This document shows, piece by piece, positions 50,837 to 59,737 of a DNA stretch of 64,000 nt. How positions within the stretch are numbered: position 1 is the stretch's first letter; every line of letters begins with the position of its first letter. Location: positions 107,448-171,447 of the forward strand of contig JAHWIR010000010.1 of assembly GCA_019322435.1 (NCBI GenBank), read 5' to 3'. This DNA comes from Candidatus Woesearchaeota archaeon. GTDB taxonomy: Archaea; Nanobdellota; Nanobdellia; Woesearchaeales; WJKL01. A program made the position numbers and the translations under genes. Under the pieces are notes generated by a model. The model did no database searches and had not been told where the DNA came from. It saw only the letters and a program-made list of their open reading frames with translations.

Positions 50837-51091
50837 TTACGATAATTGTTTATTCTCTATTATTCTCTTAATCTCTTCAATATCTTTTGCTCTTGTCACT
50901 TCTTTGTTGTCTTCATCAAAGAATATCACAGTAGGGACATTGCTGACTTTAAGCTCTCTAGCCTTCTCCAGCCCTTCTGGAGTTGCTGCATCAAAGGACT
51001 CTTTCTCCAGTCCTTTGTCTTCCATAAACTCCTTTATCTTTGGACATTTTGGGCATGTTGGTGTAAAAAACAACGCATATTTCTTAATCAT
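50837..51091 (-). CDS. Thioredoxin/glutaredoxin-like protein
   Basis: 84 residues with thioredoxin fold and active site FTPTCPKCPKI, here CPKC. The cis-proline is in VSNVPTVIFFDED. The start codon overlaps the nrdD stop as ATGA and nrdG follows after 1 bp, so it is most likely the reductant that serves the anaerobic ribonucleotide reductase (NrdH-like role). Confidence 0.9.
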   Translation of the reverse strand: MIKKYALFFTPTCPKCPKIKEFMEDKGLEKESFDAATPEGLEKARELKVSNVPTVIFFDEDNKEVTRAKDIEEIKRIIENKQLS

Positions 51092-53361
51092 GCTTCCACC
51101 TCGATAGGTTTTTCTATCGCCTCTTGTATCTTGCTCTTGAACTCTGTCTTCAAACTTTTCTTTTCACCAAACACAACTCTGTGCTTGTACTCTTCTTTCT
51201 TTCCAGCATTCCACATCTGTACAGGCCTGTAATAACCAACAATCCTTGAATAGACTTCACACTCTGAACCGCATTCAGGGCATTCAAACTGTTCTCCTCG
51301 AAGATATCCATGTGTCTTGCATACTGAAAATGTAGGAGTGATTGAAAAATAAGGCATTTTTGTATTGTAAGCAATCTTCTTAACCAATCTTTTACAAGCT
51401 TCACCATTTGCCATCTTCTCTCCTAAAAATGTATGGAACATTGTTCCTCCTGTATACAGTGGCTGTATGCTGTTCTGATGCTCAATCGCTTCAATTGCAT
51501 TGTCTGTATGGCCAACAGGCAACTGAGTTGAATTAGTCAAGAAAGGCTCATCTTCCCCGCTTGTAAATATATCTGGATACATTTCTTTATCCAGTCTAGC
51601 TAACCTATAAGAAGTTGATTCAGCAGGTGTTGCTTCTAGATTATACAGATTTCCAGTCTCTTTCTGGAACTTCTGTATCTCTTTTCTCATAAAATGCATC
51701 ACTTCAATTGTAAAATCTCTCCCCTCTTTTGTCTCAATCCCTTTTCCAACAAAATTCATGCAGCATTCATGCATTCCGCATAATCCAATTGTTGAAAAAT
51801 GATTATTAAATGTTCCCAGATATCTTTTTGTAAACGGCATCAGCCCATTATCCAGATTTTTCTCAACAACCTCTCTCTTTATCTCTAATGAATCTTTCCC
51901 CAAAGTCATATAATATCCTAATTTCTCAAAAAATTCCTCTTTGTTCTTAGCCTCATATCCAAGCCTGTTCATATTCATAGTAATTACTCCAACACTTCCT
52001 GTTGAATCTCCAGGCCCCCACATGCTTCCAGGACGGTTCATTAATTCATCTTGATCCAAATTCAGCCTGCAGCACATAGCTCTTATGCTTGAAGGATCCA
52101 AATTACTTCCAACATAATTCTGGAAATAAGGCGTACCATATTTTGCAGTCAATTCAAACAGTAAATTAGCATTCTCAGTATCCCACTGGAAATCTTTTGT
52201 CAGGTTATAAGTTGGAATTGGAAAACTGAATATAGATCCTTTGGCATCTCCTTCTAACATGACCTCTAAGAACGCCTTGTTCATCAAATCCACTTCTTTC
52301 TGGCAATCTCCATATGTAAATTCCTGCTCCTTTCCGCCGACAATTGCAGGCTCATCTTTCATATCATCTGGAACAACCCAGTCAAAAGTCAGATTAGAAA
52401 AAGGATACTGCGCTCCCCAACGGGAAGGGATATTCAGACTAAAAACAAGCTGCTGTACGCACTGCTTTACCTGCTTAAAACTCATTTTATCTGTCCTGAT
52501 AAATGGAGCTAACAACGTATCAACACTTGAGAATGCCTGTGCTCCTGCAAACTCCATCTGCAGGCAGCCGATGTAATTGACCATCTGATGCACAACAGTA
52601 TTCATATGTTTTGAAGGCTTGCAATCAACCTTATTTGCTACTCCTCCAAAACCCATTGTCAATAGATTCTTCAGGCTCCATCCAGCACAATAGCCAATTA
52701 CTCCATGGCTTAGATCATGGATATGTATATATCCTTTTTTATGGGCTTCAGCTATCGGCCCCACATACATCTCATTCAGATTATAACTTTTCATAACCTC
52801 TCCTGCAGTATACAGCAGCAATCCTGAAAAAGAAAAAGCCTCATTGCTGTTCTCATTGACTTTCCAATCAGTCCTGTTGATATAATTCCCGATTGTATTC
52901 TGCACATTCACAAAAGTTGATTTAGCCTCTCTAATCTTCTTATGCTGCGCCCTGTACAATATGTATGCCTTGGCTGTTTTTGCATGCCCTTCTTCAATTA
53001 AAACCTTTTCAACAACGTCCTGTACATCTTCTACACCAGGAATCTTTCCTTTGAATTTAGAATTGACCAATTCAACAACCTTGCTGCTTAGTCTATCAGC
53101 TTCTTTTTTATCATGCCCTCCAACAACTTCAGCAGCTTTGAATATAGCATTAGTAATCTTAGAAGCATCAAATTTTACAACACCGCCACCCCTTTTTCTA
53201 ATCTTTGTCGGACCAGTATCTGCCCCTTCAATTCTTTCATAAGTTGTAAATCTTTTTCCGCATTTTAGGCATTCTCTCCTCCTCCTATTAACACCAGAAC
53301 CCTCTGTTGCTCTCTTATCAATAACCTTTGTTTCTTCAGAATTACAGTATATACATTTCAT
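51088..53361 (-). CDS. nrdD: Class III ribonucleotide reductase NrdD with N-terminal NrdR module
   Basis: 757 residues. Residues 1-45 are almost the bacterial NrdR zinc ribbon: Cys3, Cys6, Cys31, Cys34, with VNRRRRECLKCGKRFTTYER. Residues about 50-140 are an ATP cone (GGGVVKFDASKITNAIFKAAE). Then the NrdD catalytic barrel (IGYCAGWSLKNLL, NIPSRWGAQYPFSNLTFDWV), a C-terminal zinc site (CKTHGYLRGEQFECPECGSEC) and the glycyl radical loop RIVGYYRPVQMWN (Gly709). It reduces ribonucleoside triphosphates without oxygen. The NrdR part could bind DNA and report dATP/ATP. Confidence 0.9.
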   Translation of the reverse strand: MKCIYCNSEETKVIDKRATEGSGVNRRRRECLKCGKRFTTYERIEGADTGPTKIRKRGGGVVKFDASKITNAIFKAAEVVGGHDKKEADRLSSKVVELVNSKFKGKIPGVEDVQDVVEKVLIEEGHAKTAKAYILYRAQHKKIREAKSTFVNVQNTIGNYINRTDWKVNENSNEAFSFSGLLLYTAGEVMKSYNLNEMYVGPIAEAHKKGYIHIHDLSHGVIGYCAGWSLKNLLTMGFGGVANKVDCKPSKHMNTVVHQMVNYIGCLQMEFAGAQAFSSVDTLLAPFIRTDKMSFKQVKQCVQQLVFSLNIPSRWGAQYPFSNLTFDWVVPDDMKDEPAIVGGKEQEFTYGDCQKEVDLMNKAFLEVMLEGDAKGSIFSFPIPTYNLTKDFQWDTENANLLFELTAKYGTPYFQNYVGSNLDPSSIRAMCCRLNLDQDELMNRPGSMWGPGDSTGSVGVITMNMNRLGYEAKNKEEFFEKLGYYMTLGKDSLEIKREVVEKNLDNGLMPFTKRYLGTFNNHFSTIGLCGMHECCMNFVGKGIETKEGRDFTIEVMHFMRKEIQKFQKETGNLYNLEATPAESTSYRLARLDKEMYPDIFTSGEDEPFLTNSTQLPVGHTDNAIEAIEHQNSIQPLYTGGTMFHTFLGEKMANGEACKRLVKKIAYNTKMPYFSITPTFSVCKTHGYLRGEQFECPECGSECEVYSRIVGYYRPVQMWNAGKKEEYKHRVVFGEKKSLKTEFKSKIQEAIEKPIEVEA

Positions 53362-53435
53362 TTTTTATCTCACACCTCTATATTTGTATCAGAGAGCTAC
53401 CACTACATCTAGTAGTATCTCGTAATAATCACCTT

Positions 53436-53445
53436 TTTTTTATAA
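53436..53445 (-). promoter_or_regulatory. Probable TATA box of nrdD operon
   Basis: Minus-strand ATTATAAAAA, about 75 nt before the nrdD ATG; the leader also has GAGGTG at 53373-53378 and a small ACTAC/GTAGT hairpin. Confidence 0.45.
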
Positions 53446-53456
53446 TTTCTCAATAA

Positions 53457-53503
53457 ACACAACATCTTGCGCCCATCTTCAGACAAGACACAACATCTTG
53501 TGA
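53457..53503. promoter_or_regulatory. Two NrdR-box-like sites
   Basis: ACACAACATCTTGCGC (53457-53472) and ACACAACATCTTGTGA (53488-53503), starts 31 bp apart, i.e. three helical turns. Both resemble the bacterial NrdR box (ACACwAtATaTwGTGT type). They lie 12 bp upstream of the TATA of the nrdD operon. Confidence 0.6.
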
Positions 53504-53608
53504 TATTCGGATATCTTAGAAAGCAGAACTAGTATTTAAATATAATCAAACTGAAACATATAGTTTTTGAAACAATTAAAAGTTCATTATACAGTAAAAA
53601 CAACATAC

Positions 53609-54127
53609 TCAATATTCAATACCCTTTCTAATTGGATATCTTCGAGGAGCTTTTAACAACTTAATCTCATTAACAAAAGCAGCAACCTTCTTCAGCTTTG
53701 CAGAAGCTCTCCTCCCAGTCAAATAAACAACCGTATTCTTACTTGCTTCCTTCACAATCTCAACAACATCTTCTGTCTTAACCAACCCAATTGCACAAGC
53801 AAGATTTATCTCATCCAAAATTAACAAGAAAGGTTTTTTCCTAGCAGCTTCTTTAACAAACTCCAATCCTTTTGCAGCCATTGCTTTATCTTTTTTACTC
53901 GGCTTGCTTAATGGCTTGATAAATTTAGGGCTTCCAAATTGATAGATCTGATAATAAGGCTTCAGCTTCTGCATAATCTTATATTCCCCTATTGTCTTCC
54001 TTCCTTTCATAAACTGCACAACAACAACCTTCTTTTTATGTCCAGCAGCTCTTAGACCAACACCCAATGCAGAAGTCGTCTTCCCAGCTCCATCTCCTGT
54101 CCATAGATAAATATTATAATTCTTCAT
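53609..54127 (-). CDS. cobA: Cob(I)alamin adenosyltransferase
   Basis: 172 residues from ATG 54127, which overlaps the nrdJ stop as ATGA. P-loop YLWTGDGAGKTTSALGVGLR, then VVVVQFMKGR and FLLILDEINLACAIGL (Walker B style) are typical for CobA/CobO. It attaches the adenosyl group to cobalamin. Its coupling to nrdJ supplies the cofactor of the class II reductase; corrinoid biosynthesis genes are not seen here, so corrinoid is likely salvaged. Confidence 0.93.
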   Translation of the reverse strand: MKNYNIYLWTGDGAGKTTSALGVGLRAAGHKKKVVVVQFMKGRKTIGEYKIMQKLKPYYQIYQFGSPKFIKPLSKPSKKDKAMAAKGLEFVKEAARKKPFLLILDEINLACAIGLVKTEDVVEIVKEASKNTVVYLTGRRASAKLKKVAAFVNEIKLLKAPRRYPIRKGIEY

Positions 54128-55803
54128 CTTATACACTCTTCACATTTTCCAATATTTAATACTTGCTCTTTTCTGCTTCCTTCTCTATATACAGTTATTC
54201 CCTTGCACTTTAATTCATGAGCTAATAAAAATATTTTCTTAACCTCATCTTTCCTAACATTACGACGGAGATTTACTGTCTTGCTCACAGCATTATCAAC
54301 CTGCCTCTGGAATGCACCCTGCACCCTGACATGCTGCTCTGGTTTAATCTCATGCGCAGTCCTAAACAGCTTCTTAATATCCTCAGGAATCCTTTTAATC
54401 CCTTTCAAAGAGCCTTTCCTAGCAACCTCTTTCATCAACCTTATGTTGTAAAATCCCCTTTCCTTTGCAATCTTTTCAAAATATTTGTTGATCATATACA
54501 GCTCTGTTCCGTCCAGCACCTTTCTAACATAACTCACACCAAACAACGGTTCAATCCCGCTTGAACAATCAGCAATGATAGAGATAGTTCCTGTAGGAGC
54601 AATTGTTGTTACAGTCGCATTCCTCATTGCTTTATGTCTCCAGCGCCAAATGCTTTTCTTGAAATTAGGAAAGCTTCCTTTTATCCTTCCTAGCTCTGCT
54701 GACTTCTTCCTCGCTTCAACAGAAATAAAATTCATTACTTTCTCAGCAACACCCAATGCTTCCTCGCTGTCATAAGGAATCTCTAACTGCACTAGCATAT
54801 CTGCCAAACCCATTATGCCTAATCCTATCTTTCTATTAGTCTTAGTTACTGTTTCTATCTCAGAAAAAGGAAACTTGCTTACATCAATCACATTATCTAA
54901 AAATTCAACAGCCACTCCAACAACCTCACCTAATCTTCCCCAGCCTATTCTTTTGTTTTCCACAAACTTTGCTAGATTTATACTTCCTAAATTGCAGCTT
55001 TCATAAGGCAGCAAAGGCTGCTCTCCGCAAGGATTAGTTGCTTCTATCTCTCCAGGCAAAACATGCCTCCTGTTTATCTCATCTATAAACAACAATCCTG
55101 GGTCTCCTCTTTCCCATGCATTCTCAACAATAAAATCAAACAACTCATTAGCATCTACTCTTTTAACAGCCCTGCTTGTTCTGGGATTAATCAGCTTTAT
55201 TTTTTTGTTCTTTCTAATAGCATCCATAAACTTATTATCAACAGCAACACTTAGATTAAAATTCTTCATAAGCCCGTACTTCTTAACACCTATGAACTCC
55301 ATGATATCAGGATGATATACACTAAGCACAGCCATATTCGCTCCCCTTCTCCTTCCACCCTGCTTAATAACATCAGTTGCACTGTCAAATACCCCCATAA
55401 AACTAACTGGCCCTGATGCCTGCCCTTTTGTAGACATCACAATATCTCCTTTCTGCCTTAATCTTGAAAAACTAAATCCAGTCCCCCCGCCGCTCTGATG
55501 AATCTTAGCCATCTTATATACTGCACTAAATATACCTTCAATACTATCTTCAACAGGCAGCACAAAACAAGCACTCAATTGCTGCAGCCTAGTCCCAGCA
55601 TTCATCAATGTAGGAGAATTAGGCAAAAACTCAAGATTAGCCATAACATTATAGAAATCTTCTGCAAGTTTTTTATCACCATTGGCAACATTCTTAGCTA
55701 CTCTCAGAAACATCTGCTCAGGCTTTTCAACTACCTTCCCTTTTTCATTCTTTAACAAATACCTTTTCTTAAGAACTTCCAAAGCATTAGCTGATAATTG
55801 CAA
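54124..55803 (-). CDS. nrdJ: Adenosylcobalamin-dependent ribonucleotide reductase (class II)
   Basis: 559 residues. Start TTG 55803 is chosen: GAGGTG is 8 nt upstream, while longer options have no such site. Signatures: [26 protein letters not shown] (in part), [23 protein letters not shown] with the catalytic Cys-x-Glu, [21 protein letters not shown] and the C-terminal redox pair GKCEECIR. It makes deoxyribonucleotides with B12, insensitive to oxygen. The ATP cone is absent at the N-terminus, so it may lack allosteric activity control. Confidence 0.93.
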   Translation of the reverse strand: MQLSANALEVLKKRYLLKNEKGKVVEKPEQMFLRVAKNVANGDKKLAEDFYNVMANLEFLPNSPTLMNAGTRLQQLSACFVLPVEDSIEGIFSAVYKMAKIHQSGGGTGFSFSRLRQKGDIVMSTKGQASGPVSFMGVFDSATDVIKQGGRRRGANMAVLSVYHPDIMEFIGVKKYGLMKNFNLSVAVDNKFMDAIRKNKKIKLINPRTSRAVKRVDANELFDFIVENAWERGDPGLLFIDEINRRHVLPGEIEATNPCGEQPLLPYESCNLGSINLAKFVENKRIGWGRLGEVVGVAVEFLDNVIDVSKFPFSEIETVTKTNRKIGLGIMGLADMLVQLEIPYDSEEALGVAEKVMNFISVEARKKSAELGRIKGSFPNFKKSIWRWRHKAMRNATVTTIAPTGTISIIADCSSGIEPLFGVSYVRKVLDGTELYMINKYFEKIAKERGFYNIRLMKEVARKGSLKGIKRIPEDIKKLFRTAHEIKPEQHVRVQGAFQRQVDNAVSKTVNLRRNVRKDEVKKIFLLAHELKCKGITVYREGSRKEQVLNIGKCEECIR

Positions 55804-55857
55804 AACACATACACCTCTTTTTAAAAAAGAATAAGAAAACACTTATATAAAACTATC

Positions 55858-56064
55858 TTATTTCTTCTTTTTAACAGCTTTATTTAAATCTTCAACTAAT
55901 TTCTTTGCATCAATCCCATGCGCACATGCTCCTTGCTCAATATTCTCAAAAGCAGCAACAGCACATCCAACACAATGCAGCCCATGCTTCATAAAAACTT
56001 CTATTGTCTCAGGATGCTTGCTAACACATTCTCCAATTGACATCTTTCCTGTTATCTTTGCCAT
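55858..56064 (-). CDS. DUF1858 CxxC redox-domain protein
   Basis: 68 residues: MSIGECVSKHPETIEVFMKHGLHCVGCAVAAFENIEQGACAHGID (in part), the DUF1858 domain often linked to hybrid-cluster proteins, with the CVGC disulfide or metal pair. Likely a small redox or metal-binding protein. It lies just upstream of nrdJ on the same strand (55 bp). Confidence 0.9.
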   Translation of the reverse strand: MAKITGKMSIGECVSKHPETIEVFMKHGLHCVGCAVAAFENIEQGACAHGIDAKKLVEDLNKAVKKKK

Positions 56065-56097
56065 AGTAAATCAGAAATCCTTAACCATATATAAACC

Positions 56098-56229
56098 TTA
56101 TTCTGTTTCAACCAGCTTCTTCCCACACTGCTGGCACAGATATTCTTTTCCACCTTCCTTTTTCCGTCTAACTCTTTTAACTCTTTTTCCGCAGCCTTCG
56201 CAAACAAACTCTACTTCTTCATATTGCAT
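56098..56229 (-). CDS. 43-residue zinc-ribbon protein
   Basis: ATG 56229, stop 56098-56100. MQYEEVEFVCEGCGKRVKRV has the first CxxC, LCQQCGKKLV the second, separated by a basic loop (KRVRRKKEGGKEY). It starts 3 bp after the stop of the flavoprotein gene at 56232. Such ribbons bind nucleic acid or ribosomes. It is too short for standard length cut-offs but the zinc-ligand pattern makes it convincing. Confidence 0.8.
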   Translation of the reverse strand: MQYEEVEFVCEGCGKRVKRVRRKKEGGKEYLCQQCGKKLVETE

Positions 56230-56231
56230 AT

Positions 56232-57494
56232 TTAAATATTTTTAAGTTCTTTCCTATATTTTTTCAAAATTGAATCCTCAATCAGCTCAGCGCCTAATTC
56301 AAATAAATAAAGAACATCTTTTTTCGGAAGCGCTTCTATTAACTCAAGAACTGAAAAATGTTCATGGATCCTTTTCCAACTTTTTAGCAGTACTTTTGCA
56401 TCAAATTTATTCCTCAACAGATATTTTCCAAATTTTGGATGAAATACATCCAATCCATTTAAAAAACTACTCAACCTTTTAGGATCTCTCATAGAAAACA
56501 CAATATTTTCAAAACATTTCAAAAAATGCAATATTCTTTTTTCCTGAATTGCTGGTTTTATCCGGGAAAGAACCCCTTCTGATAATCTATTTTCCTTGAT
56601 TAATTTGGTTAATTCTTTCCCAACTTTTTCATAATCTCTTAAAATTTCATTTAATCCAGTTCCAATGAATCTAGGAGTCCAAAGACCAGACTCCCCAAAG
56701 AAAAAAACATTATCAAGAGCATTTTTTTTCAATTCTCCCATCAAAATAGTTCCTTGTGTTTTAGAAATTATCTTTGCACCTTTTAACCCGGGATAATACT
56801 TGAAATATTCTTTAAGATATTTGTTTAAAGAAGATACCTTCTGAGTTTTATTTTTTAAATAAGGAAAAACATGGACTTGAGCAGCTTTATCAGAATAAGG
56901 CATAACCCCTGCAATCATCACATCTTTATATCTAGGGGTTTTCATAACCTCCCAAATGAACTTTTTAGGGTCAATGTTTACATTCTTAACATTATAACCT
57001 AGGATAGGATAACTTGAATAATCATCTCTTAAATTGAATTTTTTTATAATAAAAGACTCTGCTCCAGAACAATCAACCAATAATTTAGCTTCAAGTATTT
57101 TATCTTTTATCTTAATAAGCACCTTTTTATTTTTTCTACTGAAATTATTAACTTTACAAGTCTCAATAAAAGTAGTATTTTTCTTATCACATCTTTTGAC
57201 AAACTCTTTTAATAATTTTGACTCATCTAACTGACAGTAAATATCTTTAAATATCATCTTGGCGCCAAGAAAATGTTTAAACTCAAGAACATTTATCTTA
57301 TTATTCACAATACATTGAGATAATTCTAATTTCTTCATCAGGTCCCTAAAAGAAGCCCATGACTTTGTAGTAGAACCAAGTTTATTTTTCTCTAAAATAC
57401 AAACCTTATTTTTTTGACTTAATACAGATGCAAGAGATAAACCGGCAGGACCAGCTCCAATAATTATAACATCATAAGTTTCTTTTTGTCTCAT
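56232..57494 (-). CDS. FAD-dependent oxidoreductase of lycopene cyclase/GGR type
   Basis: 420 residues. FAD-binding start YDVIIIGAGPAGLSLASVLSQ, then a distinct middle part and VFFFGESGLWTPRFIGTGLNEILRDYEKV at the diphosphate-binding position. The set fits the lycopene beta-cyclase-like or geranylgeranyl reductase-like branch of the PHBH fold. Carotenoid genes are not in the window. It is a distant relative of the reductase at 17379. A short zinc-ribbon gene follows. Confidence 0.7.
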   Translation of the reverse strand: MRQKETYDVIIIGAGPAGLSLASVLSQKNKVCILEKNKLGSTTKSWASFRDLMKKLELSQCIVNNKINVLEFKHFLGAKMIFKDIYCQLDESKLLKEFVKRCDKKNTTFIETCKVNNFSRKNKKVLIKIKDKILEAKLLVDCSGAESFIIKKFNLRDDYSSYPILGYNVKNVNIDPKKFIWEVMKTPRYKDVMIAGVMPYSDKAAQVHVFPYLKNKTQKVSSLNKYLKEYFKYYPGLKGAKIISKTQGTILMGELKKNALDNVFFFGESGLWTPRFIGTGLNEILRDYEKVGKELTKLIKENRLSEGVLSRIKPAIQEKRILHFLKCFENIVFSMRDPKRLSSFLNGLDVFHPKFGKYLLRNKFDAKVLLKSWKRIHEHFSVLELIEALPKKDVLYLFELGAELIEDSILKKYRKELKNI

Positions 57495-57530
57495 CTTTCA
57501 ATGATATATTCTCCTAATATAAATTTGTTT

Positions 57531-58742
57531 CTACAAAATAAAAAACAAAATAACAGGCAGCAGCAAACAACCCATTGCCAATGATTTCTTAACTCCTGTA
57601 AAGCTAGGCAGCATCCCAATAAAAGTTGAAACAACCAACACCAACAATCCAATCCACGAGGAAAAATAAAGAACAAGCAGAACAATCAGACTGATTACAC
57701 CAACACACAACATCTGATAATTAATCTTAGTGATATACTTTGAAAATCCTCGTGTCAGATACATTGCTAAGAATGTTGCAATCCCTCCAGCAATCAAAGC
57801 AGCAGCTAAAAACACCACTAGTCCAGTCAAATCAATTGACTTCAAGATCTCCAGCACAGCAACTACTGCTCCATTCCTAGCTTTCTCCAAAGCATACAAT
57901 GTAACCAAACTAAAAGTAAAATTCACAGTGTTGATACCTCCAATCATAACAATAAAACTATACTCTCCAATCTTTCCAACTATCTGCGAACCAATTATTG
58001 CAGCTTGTGCAGCTCCTAATCCAGGAAACAATGCAGTCAAGCTTCCAGAAAAAGTTCCAGCCCCAACTACTTTAGCCAGATTTCCTTTGCTCAGCTCAAT
58101 TGTTTCAGAAATCTCTTGCTTAGGGATTGTTACTTTGTTAAACATAGAAATCAACAACAGACTAATACCAAACAATCCACTCAACATCGGAAACAAAGGC
58201 TGCTCAAGATTAGGCAACCCAACTAATACAATTATCCCTAACACACCAGTCATTAAAAAAACAACACTACCCCACATCTTTTTTATAAAACCACTCTCTT
58301 TTAAAATCATAAACACAACAACCGCCAGCAAAATCCATCCAATATAAGGCTGAATAAAAGCATAGATCTTTGGAACCAGTGGAACAAGAAAAGGTATAAT
58401 CAAAACAGTAGCAACCAAGCACAATAAACTCCCAATTGTTGCCAGCTTAACAGCCTCATACCCCTTGCCCTGCATCAACAATTTATGCCCAGGCAAAACA
58501 GCAAGTGCCATATCAGCATCAGGCGCTCCCAAGAATACAGAAGGAATCACATCAAGAAAAGTATGAGTTACAGCCATTGCAATGATAAACACCCCTAAAA
58601 CAATAGGATGCACTCCAACAAAATAACCAGAAACACTGACTAACAAAAGCGAAACTAGATTAATATGGATTCCTGGAATTAAGCCTGTTATTATCCCTGC
58701 AAAACACCCAGCTAAAATCGCAGTCAATATCCATAATAGCAT
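57531..58742 (-). CDS. TctA/DUF112-family membrane transporter (COG1784)
   Basis: 403 residues, about 11 transmembrane helices. The family signatures GIITGLIPGIHINLVS and GAGTFSGSLTALFPGLGAAQAAIIGSQIVG (repeated G-x-x-P-G motif in each half), plus VFLGAPDADMALAVLPGHKLL, identify the archaeal COG1784 group, related to the TctA component of tripartite tricarboxylate transporters. No TctB or TctC neighbours; here it appears to work with the OB-fold protein or alone. Substrate unknown. Confidence 0.85.
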   Translation of the reverse strand: MLLWILTAILAGCFAGIITGLIPGIHINLVSLLLVSVSGYFVGVHPIVLGVFIIAMAVTHTFLDVIPSVFLGAPDADMALAVLPGHKLLMQGKGYEAVKLATIGSLLCLVATVLIIPFLVPLVPKIYAFIQPYIGWILLAVVVFMILKESGFIKKMWGSVVFLMTGVLGIIVLVGLPNLEQPLFPMLSGLFGISLLLISMFNKVTIPKQEISETIELSKGNLAKVVGAGTFSGSLTALFPGLGAAQAAIIGSQIVGKIGEYSFIVMIGGINTVNFTFSLVTLYALEKARNGAVVAVLEILKSIDLTGLVVFLAAALIAGGIATFLAMYLTRGFSKYITKINYQMLCVGVISLIVLLVLYFSSWIGLLVLVVSTFIGMLPSFTGVKKSLAMGCLLLPVILFFIL

Positions 58743-59093
58743 TTATCTCACTTTCACAGCATTTGCAATTATATTATACTCTCCATTATACTCATCAATC
58801 TCCCCCAATAATTCAACATAATCCCCTTCCTTCAAATTAATAGCTTCTTCCTTAAACAAAACAACAGAAATATCTTCCACTTTTTCCTGCCCAACCTCTA
58901 AAAACATCACCTTCTCTGTATCACTCACCCTATTAACTATCCCAATAACCCTGACCTCTTTCCCAACATCAGAATCAGTTATCTTTCCAACATCAATCTC
59001 CCCAATCTTGATACTGGAAGAAACAAAGAACAGCACACATAATCCGACAATAGAACAAACAAGTGCAAGTTTAAACAGAGTTTTCTCTTTCAT
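58743..59093 (-). CDS. Membrane-anchored OB-fold protein
   Basis: 116 residues. One N-terminal transmembrane helix (LFKLALVCSIVGLCVLFFVSS) then an OB fold of about 80 residues (DSDVGKEVRVIGIVNRVSDTEKVMFLEVG, LKEGDYVELLGEIDEYNGEYNIIANAVKV in parts). Archaeal proteins of this type are predicted nucleic-acid-binding, but here the domain would be outside the membrane. It directly precedes the TctA-like gene without a gap. Confidence 0.75.
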   Translation of the reverse strand: MKEKTLFKLALVCSIVGLCVLFFVSSSIKIGEIDVGKITDSDVGKEVRVIGIVNRVSDTEKVMFLEVGQEKVEDISVVLFKEEAINLKEGDYVELLGEIDEYNGEYNIIANAVKVR

Positions 59094-59118
59094 TTATATT
59101 TCTATCAGAACTCTTTTT

Positions 59119-59136
59119 AAAAAAAGGAAAAAAAAC
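59119..59136 (-). terminator. T-tract terminator
   Basis: Minus-strand T runs (TTTTTTTTCCTTTTTTT) just after the lipoprotein gene that ends at 59141. Confidence 0.55.
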
Positions 59137-59140
59137 AAAT

Positions 59141-59644
59141 TTATTCAGTTACTGTAATGAAACCATAAGTCTTGTCAAACTTAGTCTTGCTGCCCCATTT
59201 GTAATCTCCAGCTTCTTCAAAAGTGTATGAATAACTTTCATCAATCCACAGCTCAACCAGATCATTTATCCATCTTGTATCATACTTGTTGCTGTCATTT
59301 TTCTGAGGCAAAATGATTATGATATTCATAAAAGTCATCTTATTCTCCCATGTAACTGTTGTCCCTGCTTTTATATCTAGATCTTCAGGAGTACCTCTGA
59401 AGTTTTCAATGACAATCGTGCTTCCAGTTGAAACAACTTCTTCCTCTGTATCTAATCCAGCTTCTTCACTAAGTTCTTTAATAAGATCTTTAACATCAAC
59501 ATCTTCTGATTCTTCTGCAGTTACAGCTCCAGAAACTTCTTCTTCTACAGTTTCATTTTCCACAACTTCTCCTGCATTCTTGCATCCAGCTAGACACAAC
59601 AGCAAGATTACTGCAATAATTCCAATTAAATAGTGTGTTTTCAT
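59141..59644 (-). CDS. Cupredoxin-like lipoprotein without copper ligands
   Basis: 167 residues. Lipoprotein signal ending LCLAGC (Cys21), acidic linker (about 25-75), then a cupredoxin-like beta sandwich: [29 protein letters not shown] and [30 protein letters not shown] (in parts). The His-Cys-His-Met set that binds copper is absent: no Cys lies in the domain and the key loop reads DYKWGS. So it is likely a structural or binding protein on the cell surface. Confidence 0.75.
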   Translation of the reverse strand: MKTHYLIGIIAVILLLCLAGCKNAGEVVENETVEEEVSGAVTAEESEDVDVKDLIKELSEEAGLDTEEEVVSTGSTIVIENFRGTPEDLDIKAGTTVTWENKMTFMNIIIILPQKNDSNKYDTRWINDLVELWIDESYSYTFEEAGDYKWGSKTKFDKTYGFITVTE

Positions 59645-59737
59645 CTTAAATTGATTAAATATATGTTATTTATAAAGATAACGGATTTTCAGCAATCTAG
59701 CATAAGCTTTATAAAACAAAATCTCTTTCAACCACCT

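Noticed and set aside
55804..55842. Longer N-terminus of nrdJ
   Set aside because: The Shine-Dalgarno GAGGTG lies inside that part, and the TATA is too close for it to be in the transcript with a leader.
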